From: Clostridium_AD sp050717635
Lineage (GTDB): Bacteria; Bacillota; Clostridia; Clostridiales; Clostridiaceae
Reading direction: 5' to 3'
Assembly (NCBI RefSeq): GCF_050717635.1
Contig: NZ_JBOITO010000007.1
Coordinates: 62,001-126,000 of the forward strand
DNA length: 64,000 nucleotides
A program made the position numbers and the translations under genes. Under the pieces are notes generated by a model. That model made no database searches. It was not told where the DNA came from and saw nothing but the letters and a program-made list of their open reading frames with translations. Positions 1 to 8,701 of this stretch are shown here, piece by piece; positions within the stretch are counted from its first letter, which is position 1; each line of letters starts with the position of its first letter.

Positions 1-2
1 TG

Positions 3-62
3 ATTACAAAGGAATGTATTCCAGAACTAAGTATTAATATACAAAATACTGCAGCCTGTTAA
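3..62 (+). CDS. possible 3' end of an upstream gene
   Basis: One frame stays open from the window edge to a TAA at 60-62, reading roughly ITKECIPELSINIQNTAAC. It may be the tail of a gene that begins outside the window. Too little is present to name it, and chance openness is quite possible. Confidence 0.2.
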   Translation: MTKECIPELSINIQNTAAC

Positions 63-97
63 GATTAAACTATTTATGAAGAAATGGAGGGGGCATT

Positions 98-2032
98 ATG
101 AAATTTACTGCGGCTCAAAAGATAATTAAGACTCATTTAGTGAAAGGTGAAATGATTTCTGAAAGCGAAATTGCAATTAGAATAGATCAAACACTAACTC
201 AAGATTCAACGGGTACAATGGCATATCTTCAATTCGAGGCTATGGGAATTAATAAAGTTTTAACTAAAAAATCCGTTGCATATATAGACCATAATATTTT
301 ACAAACAGGACCGGAAAATGCAGATGACCATCTATATATACAAAGTGTTGCGAAAAAACATGGTATATTTTTTTCTAAACCTGGTAATGGTATTTGTCAC
401 CAAGTTCATTTAGAAAGATTTGGAGTTCCGGGAGAAACATTACTTGGTTCGGATAGTCATACCCCAACTGGTGGAGGGATAGGAATGCTTGCCATAGGGG
501 CGGGAGGCCTTGATGTAGCGGTAGCAATGGGCGGCGGAGAATATTATATATTAATGCCTAAAATTGTTAAGGTAGAATTAATAGGTAAGCTTAAACCTTG
601 GGTATCAGCAAAAGATATTATATTAGAGTTACTAAGACGATTAACAGTTAAGGGTGGAGTTAATAAAGTATTCGAATATGCTGGTGATGGAGTTAAAACT
701 CTAACAGTACCAGAAAGAGCAACTATTACAAACATGGGTGCGGAGCTTGGAGCTACTACTTCAATTTTCCCTAGCGATGAAGTAACTTATGAATTTTTAA
801 AAGCACAGAATAGAGAGAATGATTATGTAGAGATTAAAGCAGATGAGGGCGCCGTATATGATGAGATAATTAAAATAGATTTATGTACAATTCAGCCTCT
901 TGCTGCTTGTCCTCATAGTCCTGATAAGGTAGTGCCTGTATCATCATTAAAAGGTATAAAGGTAGATCAAGTGTTAATAGGAAGCTGCACTAATTCATCC
1001 TATGTTGATATGATGAAAGTATCAAAAGTACTTAAAGGAAAAACTATTCCAGATGAGGTTTCACTTGCTATTTCACCAGGTTCAAAACAGGTTTTAAGCA
1101 TGCTTTCTAAAAATGGTGGACTTTCTGATATGATTGACGCTGGTGCAAGGATTTTAGAAAGTGCGTGTGGTCCATGTATAGGAATGGGTCAATCACCTTC
1201 AACAGGAGCGGTGTCATTAAGAACTTTTAATAGAAACTTTAAAGGCAGATCTGGAACAGTGTCAGCTAATGTTTATATTGTGAGTCCTGAAGTGGCAGTT
1301 GCGTCAGCACTTACAGGGTTTATAACAGACCCGAGAAAATTAGGTAGCGAAATGAAAGTTTCTATGCCGGAAAAGTTCACCATCAATGATAATTTAATAA
1401 TAAGTCCAGCCTTGGATGGTAAAGATATAGAAATAAAAAGAGGCCCTAATATAAAGCCATTTCCAATAGCTGAAAAATTAAAAGAGACAGTTATGGGTAA
1501 GGTGCTAATTAAAGTAGAGGATAACATTACAACGGATCATATAATGCCATCTAATGCAAAACTTCTACCCTTTAGGTCTAATATTCCATACTTATCAGAA
1601 TTTTGTTTAACTCCTTGTGATGAGAATTTTCCGGCATTGGCTAAAAAGCAGGGTGGGGGGATTATAATAGCAGGTGCTAATTATGGCCAAGGTTCTAGTC
1701 GTGAACACGCTGCACTGGCACCACTTTATTTAGGCATTAAGGCTGTTATAGCCAAGTCTTTTGCAAGAATTCATAAGGCTAATTTAATCAATAATGCTAT
1801 AATACCCTTAGTATTTGAAAATGCTCATGATTATGAAGATATAGACCTCATGGATGAATTAATAATTGAAGGTGCTATAGAGCAAATTAAAAAAGGTATT
1901 GTTATTGTATTTAACAAAACAAAAGGAGTAGAGTATATAACACTACCTGAAGTAACTAAAAGAGAAAAAGATATGCTCATAAATGGTGGATTAATAAATC
2001 TTATGAAAAACAGGAAAAAGGCAGGTGAATAG
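98..2032 (+). CDS. acn: aconitate hydratase
   Basis: Aconitase (644 aa) interconverts citrate and isocitrate through a [4Fe-4S] cluster in the cytoplasm. The cluster ligands are visible as the Cys in LIGSCTNSS (near residue 296) and the two Cys of SACGPCIGMG (near 356 and 359). The swivel domain follows at the C-terminus with DNITTDHIMPS and YGQGSSREHAAL. The length fits the shorter monomeric aconitases of clostridia. The start ATG has a very strong GGAGGGGG site just upstream. The gene overlaps the region of the next start, so it forms a two-gene operon with isocitrate dehydrogenase and supplies 2-oxoglutarate for glutamate synthesis. Homoaconitase or isopropylmalate isomerase is less likely because both halves are fused and the neighbour is an isocitrate dehydrogenase. 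Confidence 0.93.
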   Translation: MKFTAAQKIIKTHLVKGEMISESEIAIRIDQTLTQDSTGTMAYLQFEAMGINKVLTKKSVAYIDHNILQTGPENADDHLYIQSVAKKHGIFFSKPGNGICHQVHLERFGVPGETLLGSDSHTPTGGGIGMLAIGAGGLDVAVAMGGGEYYILMPKIVKVELIGKLKPWVSAKDIILELLRRLTVKGGVNKVFEYAGDGVKTLTVPERATITNMGAELGATTSIFPSDEVTYEFLKAQNRENDYVEIKADEGAVYDEIIKIDLCTIQPLAACPHSPDKVVPVSSLKGIKVDQVLIGSCTNSSYVDMMKVSKVLKGKTIPDEVSLAISPGSKQVLSMLSKNGGLSDMIDAGARILESACGPCIGMGQSPSTGAVSLRTFNRNFKGRSGTVSANVYIVSPEVAVASALTGFITDPRKLGSEMKVSMPEKFTINDNLIISPALDGKDIEIKRGPNIKPFPIAEKLKETVMGKVLIKVEDNITTDHIMPSNAKLLPFRSNIPYLSEFCLTPCDENFPALAKKQGGGIIIAGANYGQGSSREHAALAPLYLGIKAVIAKSFARIHKANLINNAIIPLVFENAHDYEDIDLMDELIIEGAIEQIKKGIVIVFNKTKGVEYITLPEVTKREKDMLINGGLINLMKNRKKAGE

Positions 2033-2036
2033 AAGT

Positions 2037-3044
2037 ATGGAACATATTATTACACTAATACCAGGGGATGGGATTGGACCAGAAGTAACCGCGGCTGCTG
2101 TTAAAGTAATAGAACAAAGTGGCGTTAAAATTGCCTTTGAAATAGTACGGATGGGTGCAGAGGTCATAGAGGAATTTAATACTCCTATACCTTCCTATGT
2201 TTTAGAAAGTATTAAAAAAAACAAGGTTGCACTTAAAGGACCTGTAACTACACCGGTTGGTACTGGGTTTAAAAGTGTTAATGTTACATTAAGGCAGGAA
2301 TTAAATCTTTATGCTAACATAAGACCTATAAAAACATTTGAAGGCGTTCCATCAAGATATGAGGACGTAGATTTAATAATAGTAAGGGAGAACAGTGAAG
2401 ATTTATACGCAGGAATAGAGCATATGGTTACAGAGGATATTGCTGAGAGTATAAAGATAATAAGCAAAAAAGCTAGTGATAGAATAGTAGAATATGCTTT
2501 TAAATTAGTAAAAGAGCAAAATAGAAGTGAAGTAATAGCTGTTCATAAAGCAAATATTATGAAACTTTCTGATGGATTATTTTTAAGATGTGCAAGAAAT
2601 ATAGCAGCAAAGCATAAAGATATAGCCTTCGGAGATGTTATAGTCGATGCTATGAGCATGAAACTTGTTATGAATCCAGAAAAATACGATGTGCTCGTAA
2701 TGCCTAACCTGTATGGAGATATTCTATCAGATATGGCAGCTGGGTTAATTGGGGGACTTGGATTAGTTCCAGGTGCAAATATTGGAGAAGAAGGTGCAGT
2801 TTTTGAGCCAGCTCATGGCTCAGCTCCAGATATTGCTGGGAAAAATATAGCAAATCCAACCGCGTGTATTCTGTCAGGTGTGATGATGCTAAGACATATA
2901 GGGGAAAATGGCGCAGCAGATAAAATAGAGAGTGCGGTGCAAGCTGTTTTAAAAGAGGGTAAATATTTAACTTGTGATTTAGGTGGGAATACGGGAACAA
3001 GGGAGTTTGCTGAAGCCGTTATTAATGAAATGATGAAACTTTAA
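2037..3044 (+). CDS. icd: isocitrate dehydrogenase, isopropylmalate dehydrogenase family
   Basis: This 335-aa enzyme oxidatively decarboxylates isocitrate to 2-oxoglutarate. The N-terminus has IPGDGIGPEV. The substrate loop is SVNVTLRQELNLYANIRP, and later come IIVRENSEDLYAGIE, the catalytic Lys region AVHKANIMK, and the metal and cofactor segment LYGDILSDMAAG followed by FEPAHGSAPDIAG. The short size and LYANIRP loop fit NAD-type isocitrate dehydrogenase rather than LeuB. The start is taken at ATG 2037 because AGGTG lies about 9 bases before it; a GTG at 2025 would overlap the aconitase stop. It is translated with aconitase as an operon. Confidence 0.88.
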   Translation: MEHIITLIPGDGIGPEVTAAAVKVIEQSGVKIAFEIVRMGAEVIEEFNTPIPSYVLESIKKNKVALKGPVTTPVGTGFKSVNVTLRQELNLYANIRPIKTFEGVPSRYEDVDLIIVRENSEDLYAGIEHMVTEDIAESIKIISKKASDRIVEYAFKLVKEQNRSEVIAVHKANIMKLSDGLFLRCARNIAAKHKDIAFGDVIVDAMSMKLVMNPEKYDVLVMPNLYGDILSDMAAGLIGGLGLVPGANIGEEGAVFEPAHGSAPDIAGKNIANPTACILSGVMMLRHIGENGAADKIESAVQAVLKEGKYLTCDLGGNTGTREFAEAVINEMMKL

Positions 3045-3063
3045 AATTTAATGATCACTAATA

Positions 3064-3099
3064 AATGACTCATGGGCACATTGCTTATGAGTTATTTTT
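3064..3099 (+). terminator. terminator after acn-icd
   Basis: The inverted arms ATGACTCAT and ATGAGTTAT enclose a loop of about 13 bases and run into a T-rich tract. The position 20 bases after the isocitrate dehydrogenase stop fits a Rho-independent terminator. Confidence 0.6.
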
Positions 3100-3190
3100 A
3101 TATCTAAGACTAAAATCAACATGTATTTGGTATAATGAAATAAATATAGTAGAGTGCTTTGCATGATCAAGCGAAAGGATATAATTTTAA

Positions 3191-3871
3191 ATGAGAATTA
3201 ATAAACTTCTTAGCAACCACGGTATATGTTCCAGAACAGATGCCAATAGACTTATTGAGGAAAATAGAATAATTGTAAATGGACACCTTTGCATACCTGG
3301 TCAATGGGTGGAAGAGGTTGATATTGTACTTATAGATAATGTGCCTATTCCACTTAAAGATAAAATATATATTGCACTAAATAAACCTGTAGGAATTACT
3401 TGTACTGCAGCAAAGAGCGTGGAAAGCAATATAATTGATTTTATGAATTATCCGGACTATATTTTTCCTGTTGGTAGACTTGATAAAGCATCTGAAGGGT
3501 TAATACTAATGACAAATGATGGAGAACTAGCAAATAAAATTTTAGAATCGGAGCATGAACACGAGAAAGAATATATAGTAACTGTAAATAAGCCTTTTAA
3601 TGACCTTTTTATAAAAGGAATGTCTGAAGGTGTGCAAATCGTCAGTGGTAATACAAGGCCTTGTAAAGTTAGTAGAGTAGACGCGGATACTTTTCGTATT
3701 ATTTTAACGCAAGGACTAAATAAGCAAATTCGTAGAATGAGTAAAGTTTTTGGATATACAGTTGTGAGACTCCAGCGGATTCGAATTATTAATATAAAAA
3801 TCCAGGGAATAGGTGTTGGCACATGGCGTAACCTCACAGAGGCTGAAGTGTTAGAGCTATGGAATAGATGA
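3191..3871 (+). CDS. rluF: 23S rRNA pseudouridine synthase, RsuA/RluF type
   Basis: This 226-aa enzyme isomerises uridine to pseudouridine in rRNA. An S4 RNA-binding domain occupies residues 1-60 (MRINKLLSNHGICSRTDANR). The catalytic domain follows, with the GRLDKASEGL motif carrying the nucleophilic Asp and the later GLNKQIRRM loop. The GLNKQIRRMSKVFGY and LQRIRI segments match RluF rather than RluB or RsuA, but the exact target uridine is inferred. It is a single gene, with a TATAAT-like box about 55 bases before the start. Confidence 0.85.
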   Translation: MRINKLLSNHGICSRTDANRLIEENRIIVNGHLCIPGQWVEEVDIVLIDNVPIPLKDKIYIALNKPVGITCTAAKSVESNIIDFMNYPDYIFPVGRLDKASEGLILMTNDGELANKILESEHEHEKEYIVTVNKPFNDLFIKGMSEGVQIVSGNTRPCKVSRVDADTFRIILTQGLNKQIRRMSKVFGYTVVRLQRIRIINIKIQGIGVGTWRNLTEAEVLELWNR

Positions 3872-3985
3872 TGGTATAAGCTGATCCTAGATATTATTAA
3901 ATTTAATTGTTATAATCCTTGACTAAAATACATGAAAAAGGAAAATACTATAGTTAAAAAGAGTAGTATACATAGGAGGATTATA

Positions 3986-4531
3986 ATGAAAAGATTTGTT
4001 TGTAGTATATGTGGGTATATCCATGAAGGAGAGCAGCCACCAGATATATGCCCAATTTGCAAGGCTGATAAGAGTAAATTCAACGAGATAAAGGATGACT
4101 TGGTATGGGCAGATGAACATATAATTGGTGTGGCAAAGGATGTTGATAGTGAGATTGTAAAGGACCTAAGATCAAACTTTATAGCAGAATGCACAGAGGT
4201 GGGTATGTATCTTGCAATGGGTAGACAGGCATACAGAGAAGGGCTTCCAGAGATTGGGGATGTATATAAAAGAATTGCTTATGAAGAGGCAGATCATGCA
4301 TCTAAGTTTGCGGAGCTTTTAGGGGAAGTTGTAAAACCTAATACTAAAGAAAATTTAAAGGCGAGAGTTGAAGCTGAGTATGGAGCTTGTGCAGGAAAGA
4401 AAAAACTTGCAGCTCTTGCAAAAGAGAAAAATCTTGATGCTATTCATGATACAGTTCACGAAATGTGCAAAGATGAGGCACGACATGGAAGGGCCTTTAA
4501 AGGACTTTTAGAAAGATATTTTGATAAATAA
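3986..4531 (+). CDS. reverse rubrerythrin
   Basis: This is a non-heme di-iron peroxidase that reduces hydrogen peroxide in anaerobes. A rubredoxin-like zinc/iron knuckle comes first, with CSIC near residue 5 and CPIC near residue 23. The ferritin-like four-helix domain follows, with E-x-x-H style ligands in YEEADHASKF and DEARHGRAF. The rubredoxin part at the N-terminus marks the reverse rubrerythrin class. The start is ATG 3986 because AGGAGG lies seven bases before it; an upstream ATG at 3932 has no such site. Expression is probably induced by oxygen or peroxide, but no PerR box was identified. Confidence 0.9.
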   Translation: MKRFVCSICGYIHEGEQPPDICPICKADKSKFNEIKDDLVWADEHIIGVAKDVDSEIVKDLRSNFIAECTEVGMYLAMGRQAYREGLPEIGDVYKRIAYEEADHASKFAELLGEVVKPNTKENLKARVEAEYGACAGKKKLAALAKEKNLDAIHDTVHEMCKDEARHGRAFKGLLERYFDK

Positions 4532-4539
4532 ATAAATGC

Positions 4540-4583
4540 AAAAGGTTTCTTAGTAACTATACTAAGGAACCTTTTATTTTTTT
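4540..4583 (+). terminator. terminator after rubrerythrin
   Basis: The inverted arms AAAGGTTTCTTAGT and ACTAAGGAACCTTT are followed by a T-rich tract. The structure lies between the rubrerythrin gene and the convergent DUF1540 gene and could serve both. Confidence 0.7.
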
Positions 4584-4598
4584 TGTAAAGTAATCGGT

Positions 4599-4919
4599 TT
4601 ATTTGATTTTAAAAGTCAAACAATCAGTTTGAGTGTAAAGAGCAACATTTTCGCCGCTGACGTCTATAGACTCAGCATTACACATACTATTACAGTTGTA
4701 GGTACAAGTACCTACATTACAGCTAATAGCGCTACACTCATGGCCCTTTTCATTAATGTTATTTGTAAGACTATCATAAATCACAGAATCTAAAAAAGAA
4801 CCGCAACAAGTGTCACAGTCTTTTTTAGCACTTTTTCCACCAACATTTATTACGTTAGCAAAACATATATTTTCATCGTTATGTGAGCAATTAGAAACAC
4901 TACATTTGATTTTTGACAT
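4599..4919 (-). CDS. DUF1540 cysteine-rich protein
   Basis: This 106-aa protein consists of two similar cysteine-rich units: KCSVSNCSHNDENICFA near residue 5, and CSAISCNVGTCTYNCNSMC near residue 63. This is the C-x4-C and C-x(3-4)-C pattern of the DUF1540 family common in clostridia. Metal binding is likely but its role is unknown. A strong GGAGGAG site precedes the ATG. It is convergent with the rubrerythrin gene. There is no signal peptide or membrane segment. Confidence 0.8.
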   Translation of the reverse strand: MSKIKCSVSNCSHNDENICFANVINVGGKSAKKDCDTCCGSFLDSVIYDSLTNNINEKGHECSAISCNVGTCTYNCNSMCNAESIDVSGENVALYTQTDCLTFKIK

Positions 4920-5058
4920 GGTATCTCCTCCTTAATATATCTAATAAGAAGTTTAACCAAAATGGGAAGAAAATATTTATAATTATTAAAAAACATTCCA
5001 TTATGTTGAATTATTTGGTAAAATAAAAGGTGTAAAATATAGGGGGCACTAATAATAT

Positions 5059-5919
5059 ATGGAGAATAAATTAAATGTAAATAAGACTATAACTACAGTA
5101 ATTGCTTTGAATATAATTCAGATTATAACTATTTTTGGCGTGATATTATATAATTATTTAAGTGGAAATTTTATGAACTTTGAAGAAAGCTTTTATATTG
5201 GTGAATTAATTATATGTGGATTAATAATTATTGGTGTTATTAATACCTTTTTTGTTGTTAAAGATATTAATTCTTTAAATAAACATAACAATGAATACAG
5301 TATGTTAAAAGATACTTTAGGTCAGTTAGAAGATTTATATAAAACACTTAGGGGTCAAAGGCATGATTTTATGAATCATTTACAGGTTGTATATAGTCTA
5401 ATGGAAATGAATGAAAACTCTGAAGCTACAGAATATATTGAAAATGTGTTTAAAGATATTCAAAAAATAAACAAGGTCTTAAAAACATCAAACCCTGCTG
5501 TGAATGCACTTCTTCAAGCTAAAATACTTTATGGAGAAAAAAGAGGAATTAAAACAGAAATATCAATAACCTCTGCACTTGAAGGATTATCAGTACCAGC
5601 TTGGGAGTTTTGTAGGGTACTTGGAAATATTATTGATAATGCCGTTTATGCACTTGGAGAGAAAAGTGAAAATAGGATTATTAAAATTGAACTATTTGAG
5701 AATTTAAAAACCTATGGATTTAGGATTGAAAATAATGGCCCTAGGATTAGTGAAGGACTTATTAATAGAGTATTTGACACCGGAGTTACTACAAAAGGTG
5801 AACATGGTGAAGGGATGGGGTTATCTATTGTAAAAGATATCCTTCAAAAATATGATGGGGATATTGATATATTTAGTAATAACGAGGCTACTATTTTCGA
5901 AGGATGGATTCCGAGATAA
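5059..5919 (+). CDS. sensor histidine kinase, AgrC/Spo0B type
   Basis: This 286-aa membrane sensor has two N-terminal transmembrane helices (about residues 10-32 and 48-70) with almost no outside loop. A Spo0B-like dimerisation segment follows, carrying the phospho-acceptor in GQRHDFMNHLQ (His near residue 101). The ATPase domain has the N box NIIDNAVYALG and the glycine box GEHGEGMGLSIVKDIL. The H-box type matches kinases that partner LytTR regulators, and such a regulator lies at 7734, three genes downstream. The missing sensor loop suggests the signal is sensed within the membrane or by a partner protein. Confidence 0.85.
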   Translation: MENKLNVNKTITTVIALNIIQIITIFGVILYNYLSGNFMNFEESFYIGELIICGLIIIGVINTFFVVKDINSLNKHNNEYSMLKDTLGQLEDLYKTLRGQRHDFMNHLQVVYSLMEMNENSEATEYIENVFKDIQKINKVLKTSNPAVNALLQAKILYGEKRGIKTEISITSALEGLSVPAWEFCRVLGNIIDNAVYALGEKSENRIIKIELFENLKTYGFRIENNGPRISEGLINRVFDTGVTTKGEHGEGMGLSIVKDILQKYDGDIDIFSNNEATIFEGWIPR

Positions 5920-6051
5920 AGAATATAATGCTTTGAACATGACATTTTAGACAGGAATATGTATTTTTTAGAAGAAATCTATTTATTTTGGAATATAGTG
6001 GGTGTATTGTATTGTCATAAGGGAAACACATAATTTTAAGGGGGTGGTGGT

Positions 6052-6552
6052 ATGGAATTAACAAGTCTTTTATGGAATATGAGCGGACTTGCTATATTGT
6101 GTTTTGCATTGGGGTTTATATTTGTGATAGTAGAAATGTTTCATCCGGGGTTTGGTGTGCCTGGAATTACAGGAATAATATTTCTTGTTGCAGGTGTAAT
6201 ACTCACGGCTAATAGTGTATTTGAGGTATTAATACTACTAGGCATTATAATTGCAATACTGGGAGTAATGCTAAATATTGTTTTAAGATCTGTAACAAAG
6301 GGACGTCTCTCAAAAACTCTAATTTTATATGAAACTCAAGAAAAGGAAGATGGATATATAGGAGCAGAGGATTTGCAGTACTTTGTAGGACAAGAAGGTA
6401 TTTCACTAACAATTTTAAGACCAGCAGGGATTGCAGAGTTCAATGGGATAAAAATGGACGTAGTATCAGAAGGGAAATTTATATCTGAGAATACGTTTAT
6501 AAAAATTATAAAAGTGGAAGGGCCAAGGATTGTCGTAAGGGTAATCGCTTAA
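6052..6552 (+). CDS. nfeD: NfeD-like membrane protein
   Basis: This 166-aa protein has three or four hydrophobic helices in its first 85 residues (FALGFIFVIVEMFHPGFGVPG is typical) and a soluble OB-fold-like NfeD domain at the C-terminus (about 100-166). NfeD proteins work with flotillin-like proteins in membrane microdomains, and floA lies 33 bases downstream. The short form lacks the serine protease domain of long NfeD. A GGGGGTGG site precedes the ATG. Confidence 0.85.
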   Translation: MELTSLLWNMSGLAILCFALGFIFVIVEMFHPGFGVPGITGIIFLVAGVILTANSVFEVLILLGIIIAILGVMLNIVLRSVTKGRLSKTLILYETQEKEDGYIGAEDLQYFVGQEGISLTILRPAGIAEFNGIKMDVVSEGKFISENTFIKIIKVEGPRIVVRVIA

Positions 6553-6585
6553 ACTATATTACAATAAATAGATGGGGGTAACATT

Positions 6586-7578
6586 ATGGATACTACAATT
6601 GCTTTAGTTATTGTTATGGGAGTTATAGCATGTTTATTAGCTATGTTTTTAAGTTTAGTTCCAATTGGATTATGGATTTCAGCACTGGCTGCAGATGTGA
6701 AAATTAGTTTTTCTACACTAATAGGTATGAGGCTTAGAAGGGTTTCACCTAAAAAAATTGTGTTGCCACTAATAAAAGCAACAAAGGCTGGAATACAAGT
6801 AAGCGTAAACCAATTAGAAGCTCACTATTTAGCGGGAGGGAATGTGTCGGGAGTAGTAAATGCACTCATTGCATCCCATAGAGCAAATTTCGATTTGCCT
6901 TTTGAAAGGGCAGCAGCCATAGATCTTGCAGGTAGAGATGTATTGGAAGCAGTAAAAATGAGCGTAACACCAAGAGTTATTGAAACACCAAATATTTCTG
7001 GAGTTGCAAAAGATGGAATTGAGCTTTTAACAAAGGCAAGAGTAACCGTAAGAGCTAATTTAAATAGATTAATAGGTGGAGCGGGAGAGGCGACGGTACT
7101 TGCTAGGGTTGCAGAAGGTATAGTATCTACAGTAGGTACCGCAAACTCTCACAAGGAAGTTTTAGCAAATCCAGATGCCATATCTAAAACAGTTCTTGCA
7201 AAAGGATTAGATGCGGGTACTGCTTATGAAATATTATCTATCGATATTGCAGACATAGATGTTGGAAGAAATATTGGTGCACAGCTTCAGACACTTCAAG
7301 CCCAAGCTGATAAAAACATTGCCCAGGCAAAAGCTGAAGAAAGAAGGGCTATGGCAGTAGCGAGAGAGCAGGAGATGAGAGCGGCGGTAGTGGAAGCAGA
7401 AGCAGAAATTCCAAGAGCAATAGCTGCGGCATTAAGAGAAGGTAAGATGGGTGTTTTAGATTATTATGATATGAAAAATGTAATGGCGGATACAAGTATG
7501 AGAGAATCCATATCTAATGCCAGTAATAATAAAAAGAAAGATAGTATGAGTACTGATTCTAAAAATACCAAGGAGTAG
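6586..7578 (+). CDS. floA: flotillin-like protein FloA
   Basis: This 330-aa scaffold protein of functional membrane microdomains has a membrane-inserting N-terminal segment (residues 5-28). An SPFH/band-7-like region follows, with GMRLRRVSPKKIV near residue 46 and FERAAAIDLAGRDVLEAV near residue 105. Near the C-terminus is the Ala/Glu-rich coiled coil AQAKAEERRAMAVAREQEM. Length and motifs match FloA of Bacillus and Clostridium. It is co-transcribed with nfeD, a small gene and a LytTR regulator. Confidence 0.93.
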   Translation: MDTTIALVIVMGVIACLLAMFLSLVPIGLWISALAADVKISFSTLIGMRLRRVSPKKIVLPLIKATKAGIQVSVNQLEAHYLAGGNVSGVVNALIASHRANFDLPFERAAAIDLAGRDVLEAVKMSVTPRVIETPNISGVAKDGIELLTKARVTVRANLNRLIGGAGEATVLARVAEGIVSTVGTANSHKEVLANPDAISKTVLAKGLDAGTAYEILSIDIADIDVGRNIGAQLQTLQAQADKNIAQAKAEERRAMAVAREQEMRAAVVEAEAEIPRAIAAALREGKMGVLDYYDMKNVMADTSMRESISNASNNKKKDSMSTDSKNTKE

Positions 7579-7583
7579 ATGCT

Positions 7584-7727
7584 ATGTTTAAACTTGAAGT
7601 TAAGAAAGAGGAAGAAAAAAAAGAATTGCCGTATTTAGATCTAGATTTTAATGAAAAAAACATTGTGCAAGCAATTGTGTATTCAGAGATATTTGGAAAA
7701 CCAAAGTCGATGCGAAGGAAGCGGTGA
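7584..7727 (+). CDS. small conserved-looking protein, 47 aa
   Basis: A short ORF begins five bases after the floA stop and has AAGGAG ten bases before its ATG. It encodes a charged peptide with a Lys/Glu-rich start (MFKLEVKKEEEKKELPYLD) and an IVYSEIFGKPKSMRRKR end. It stops seven bases before the response regulator start. The tight spacing and good site support real translation. Its C-terminal GKPKxxRR pattern looks like a conserved clostridial small protein, but I do not know its function. Confidence 0.6.
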   Translation: MFKLEVKKEEEKKELPYLDLDFNEKNIVQAIVYSEIFGKPKSMRRKR

Positions 7728-7733
7728 TATCTG

Positions 7734-8480
7734 TTGGAATTTAAAGTGTTAATAGGGGATGATGAGCAAGGAATGAGGATGGTTCTTAGAAAAGCCATTG
7801 AAAAAATAGAAGGATTTAAACTTATAGGAGAGGCAGCAGATGGGGAGGCTGTTCTCTCCTTTGTTGAAGAGTCATGGCCGGATATTGTATTTTTAGATGT
7901 GGAAATGCCCAAATTAAATGGAATTGAGTGTGCAAAACGAATAATAGATGTAAACCCCAAAACAATAATAGTTTTTGCTACTGCACATGCTACCTATATG
8001 ACAGATGCTTTTCAGCTTTATGCTTTTGATTATCTTGTAAAACCTTTTAAACTAGATCGGATTTATCAAACACTAAATCGGATTAAAACACTAAATATAG
8101 AGGAAAATCAGGAGGTAATGCATAAAATAATCCGATATGAAAAAGGGCTAGATAAGATACTAATTAAAAATAAAGAAGGTATAAGTTTTGTAGATACAAA
8201 GGATATAGTTATTGTTCAAAGAGAAGATAGAAATACCGTTATTTATACAGTAGATAATAGGTATATTACATCTGAATCGTTAAGTGAATTAGAAGAAAAA
8301 CTAGATAAGAATCAATTTTTTCGAAGTCACAAATCTTATATTATAAATCTTTCTATGATTTCTAAAATTTATCCTTATGGTAGATGGACTTATGTGGTAA
8401 AACTAAAAAACACAGATAAAGATGCTCTTCTTACCCACGAGAGGTATGAGGTCTTAAAAGAAATATTTAGTTTACAGTAA
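7734..8480 (+). CDS. LytTR-family response regulator
   Basis: This 248-aa regulator has a receiver domain at residues 1-120, with acidic GDDE near the start, the phospho-acceptor Asp in DIVFLDVEMP (about 55) and the Lys in DYLVKPFKL. A LytTR DNA-binding domain follows at about 140-245 (FVDTKDIVIVQREDRN, FFRSHKSYIINL). The start codon is TTG at 7734, chosen because the receiver begins right there and an AAGCGGTGA site precedes it. It is the likely partner of the kinase at 5059. Confidence 0.88.
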   Translation: MEFKVLIGDDEQGMRMVLRKAIEKIEGFKLIGEAADGEAVLSFVEESWPDIVFLDVEMPKLNGIECAKRIIDVNPKTIIVFATAHATYMTDAFQLYAFDYLVKPFKLDRIYQTLNRIKTLNIEENQEVMHKIIRYEKGLDKILIKNKEGISFVDTKDIVIVQREDRNTVIYTVDNRYITSESLSELEEKLDKNQFFRSHKSYIINLSMISKIYPYGRWTYVVKLKNTDKDALLTHERYEVLKEIFSLQ

Positions 8481-8701
8481 AAATTTAGTGCTTTAAGCTG
8501 CAAAATGTGGTATAATTAAAATAATGTAGTAAAATAAACATGTGTGTTCTAGAGAAAATTGAGTTGTTAGTAAAAAAATTAGGGAAATATTGAATTATAC
8601 ATTATTTAAAATCCCTTATAAGGCATAAGAAAAAATAGGCTAGTATGCTGACTGGTTATTTTTTTTGAAGATGCCTAAATAGAAGAAAGAGGTGTCCTAT
8701 C

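Noticed and set aside
7559..7960. Minus-strand ORF of 133 aa overlapping the response regulator start
   Set aside because: It is a shadow of the regulator gene with no ribosome binding site and no recognisable domain.
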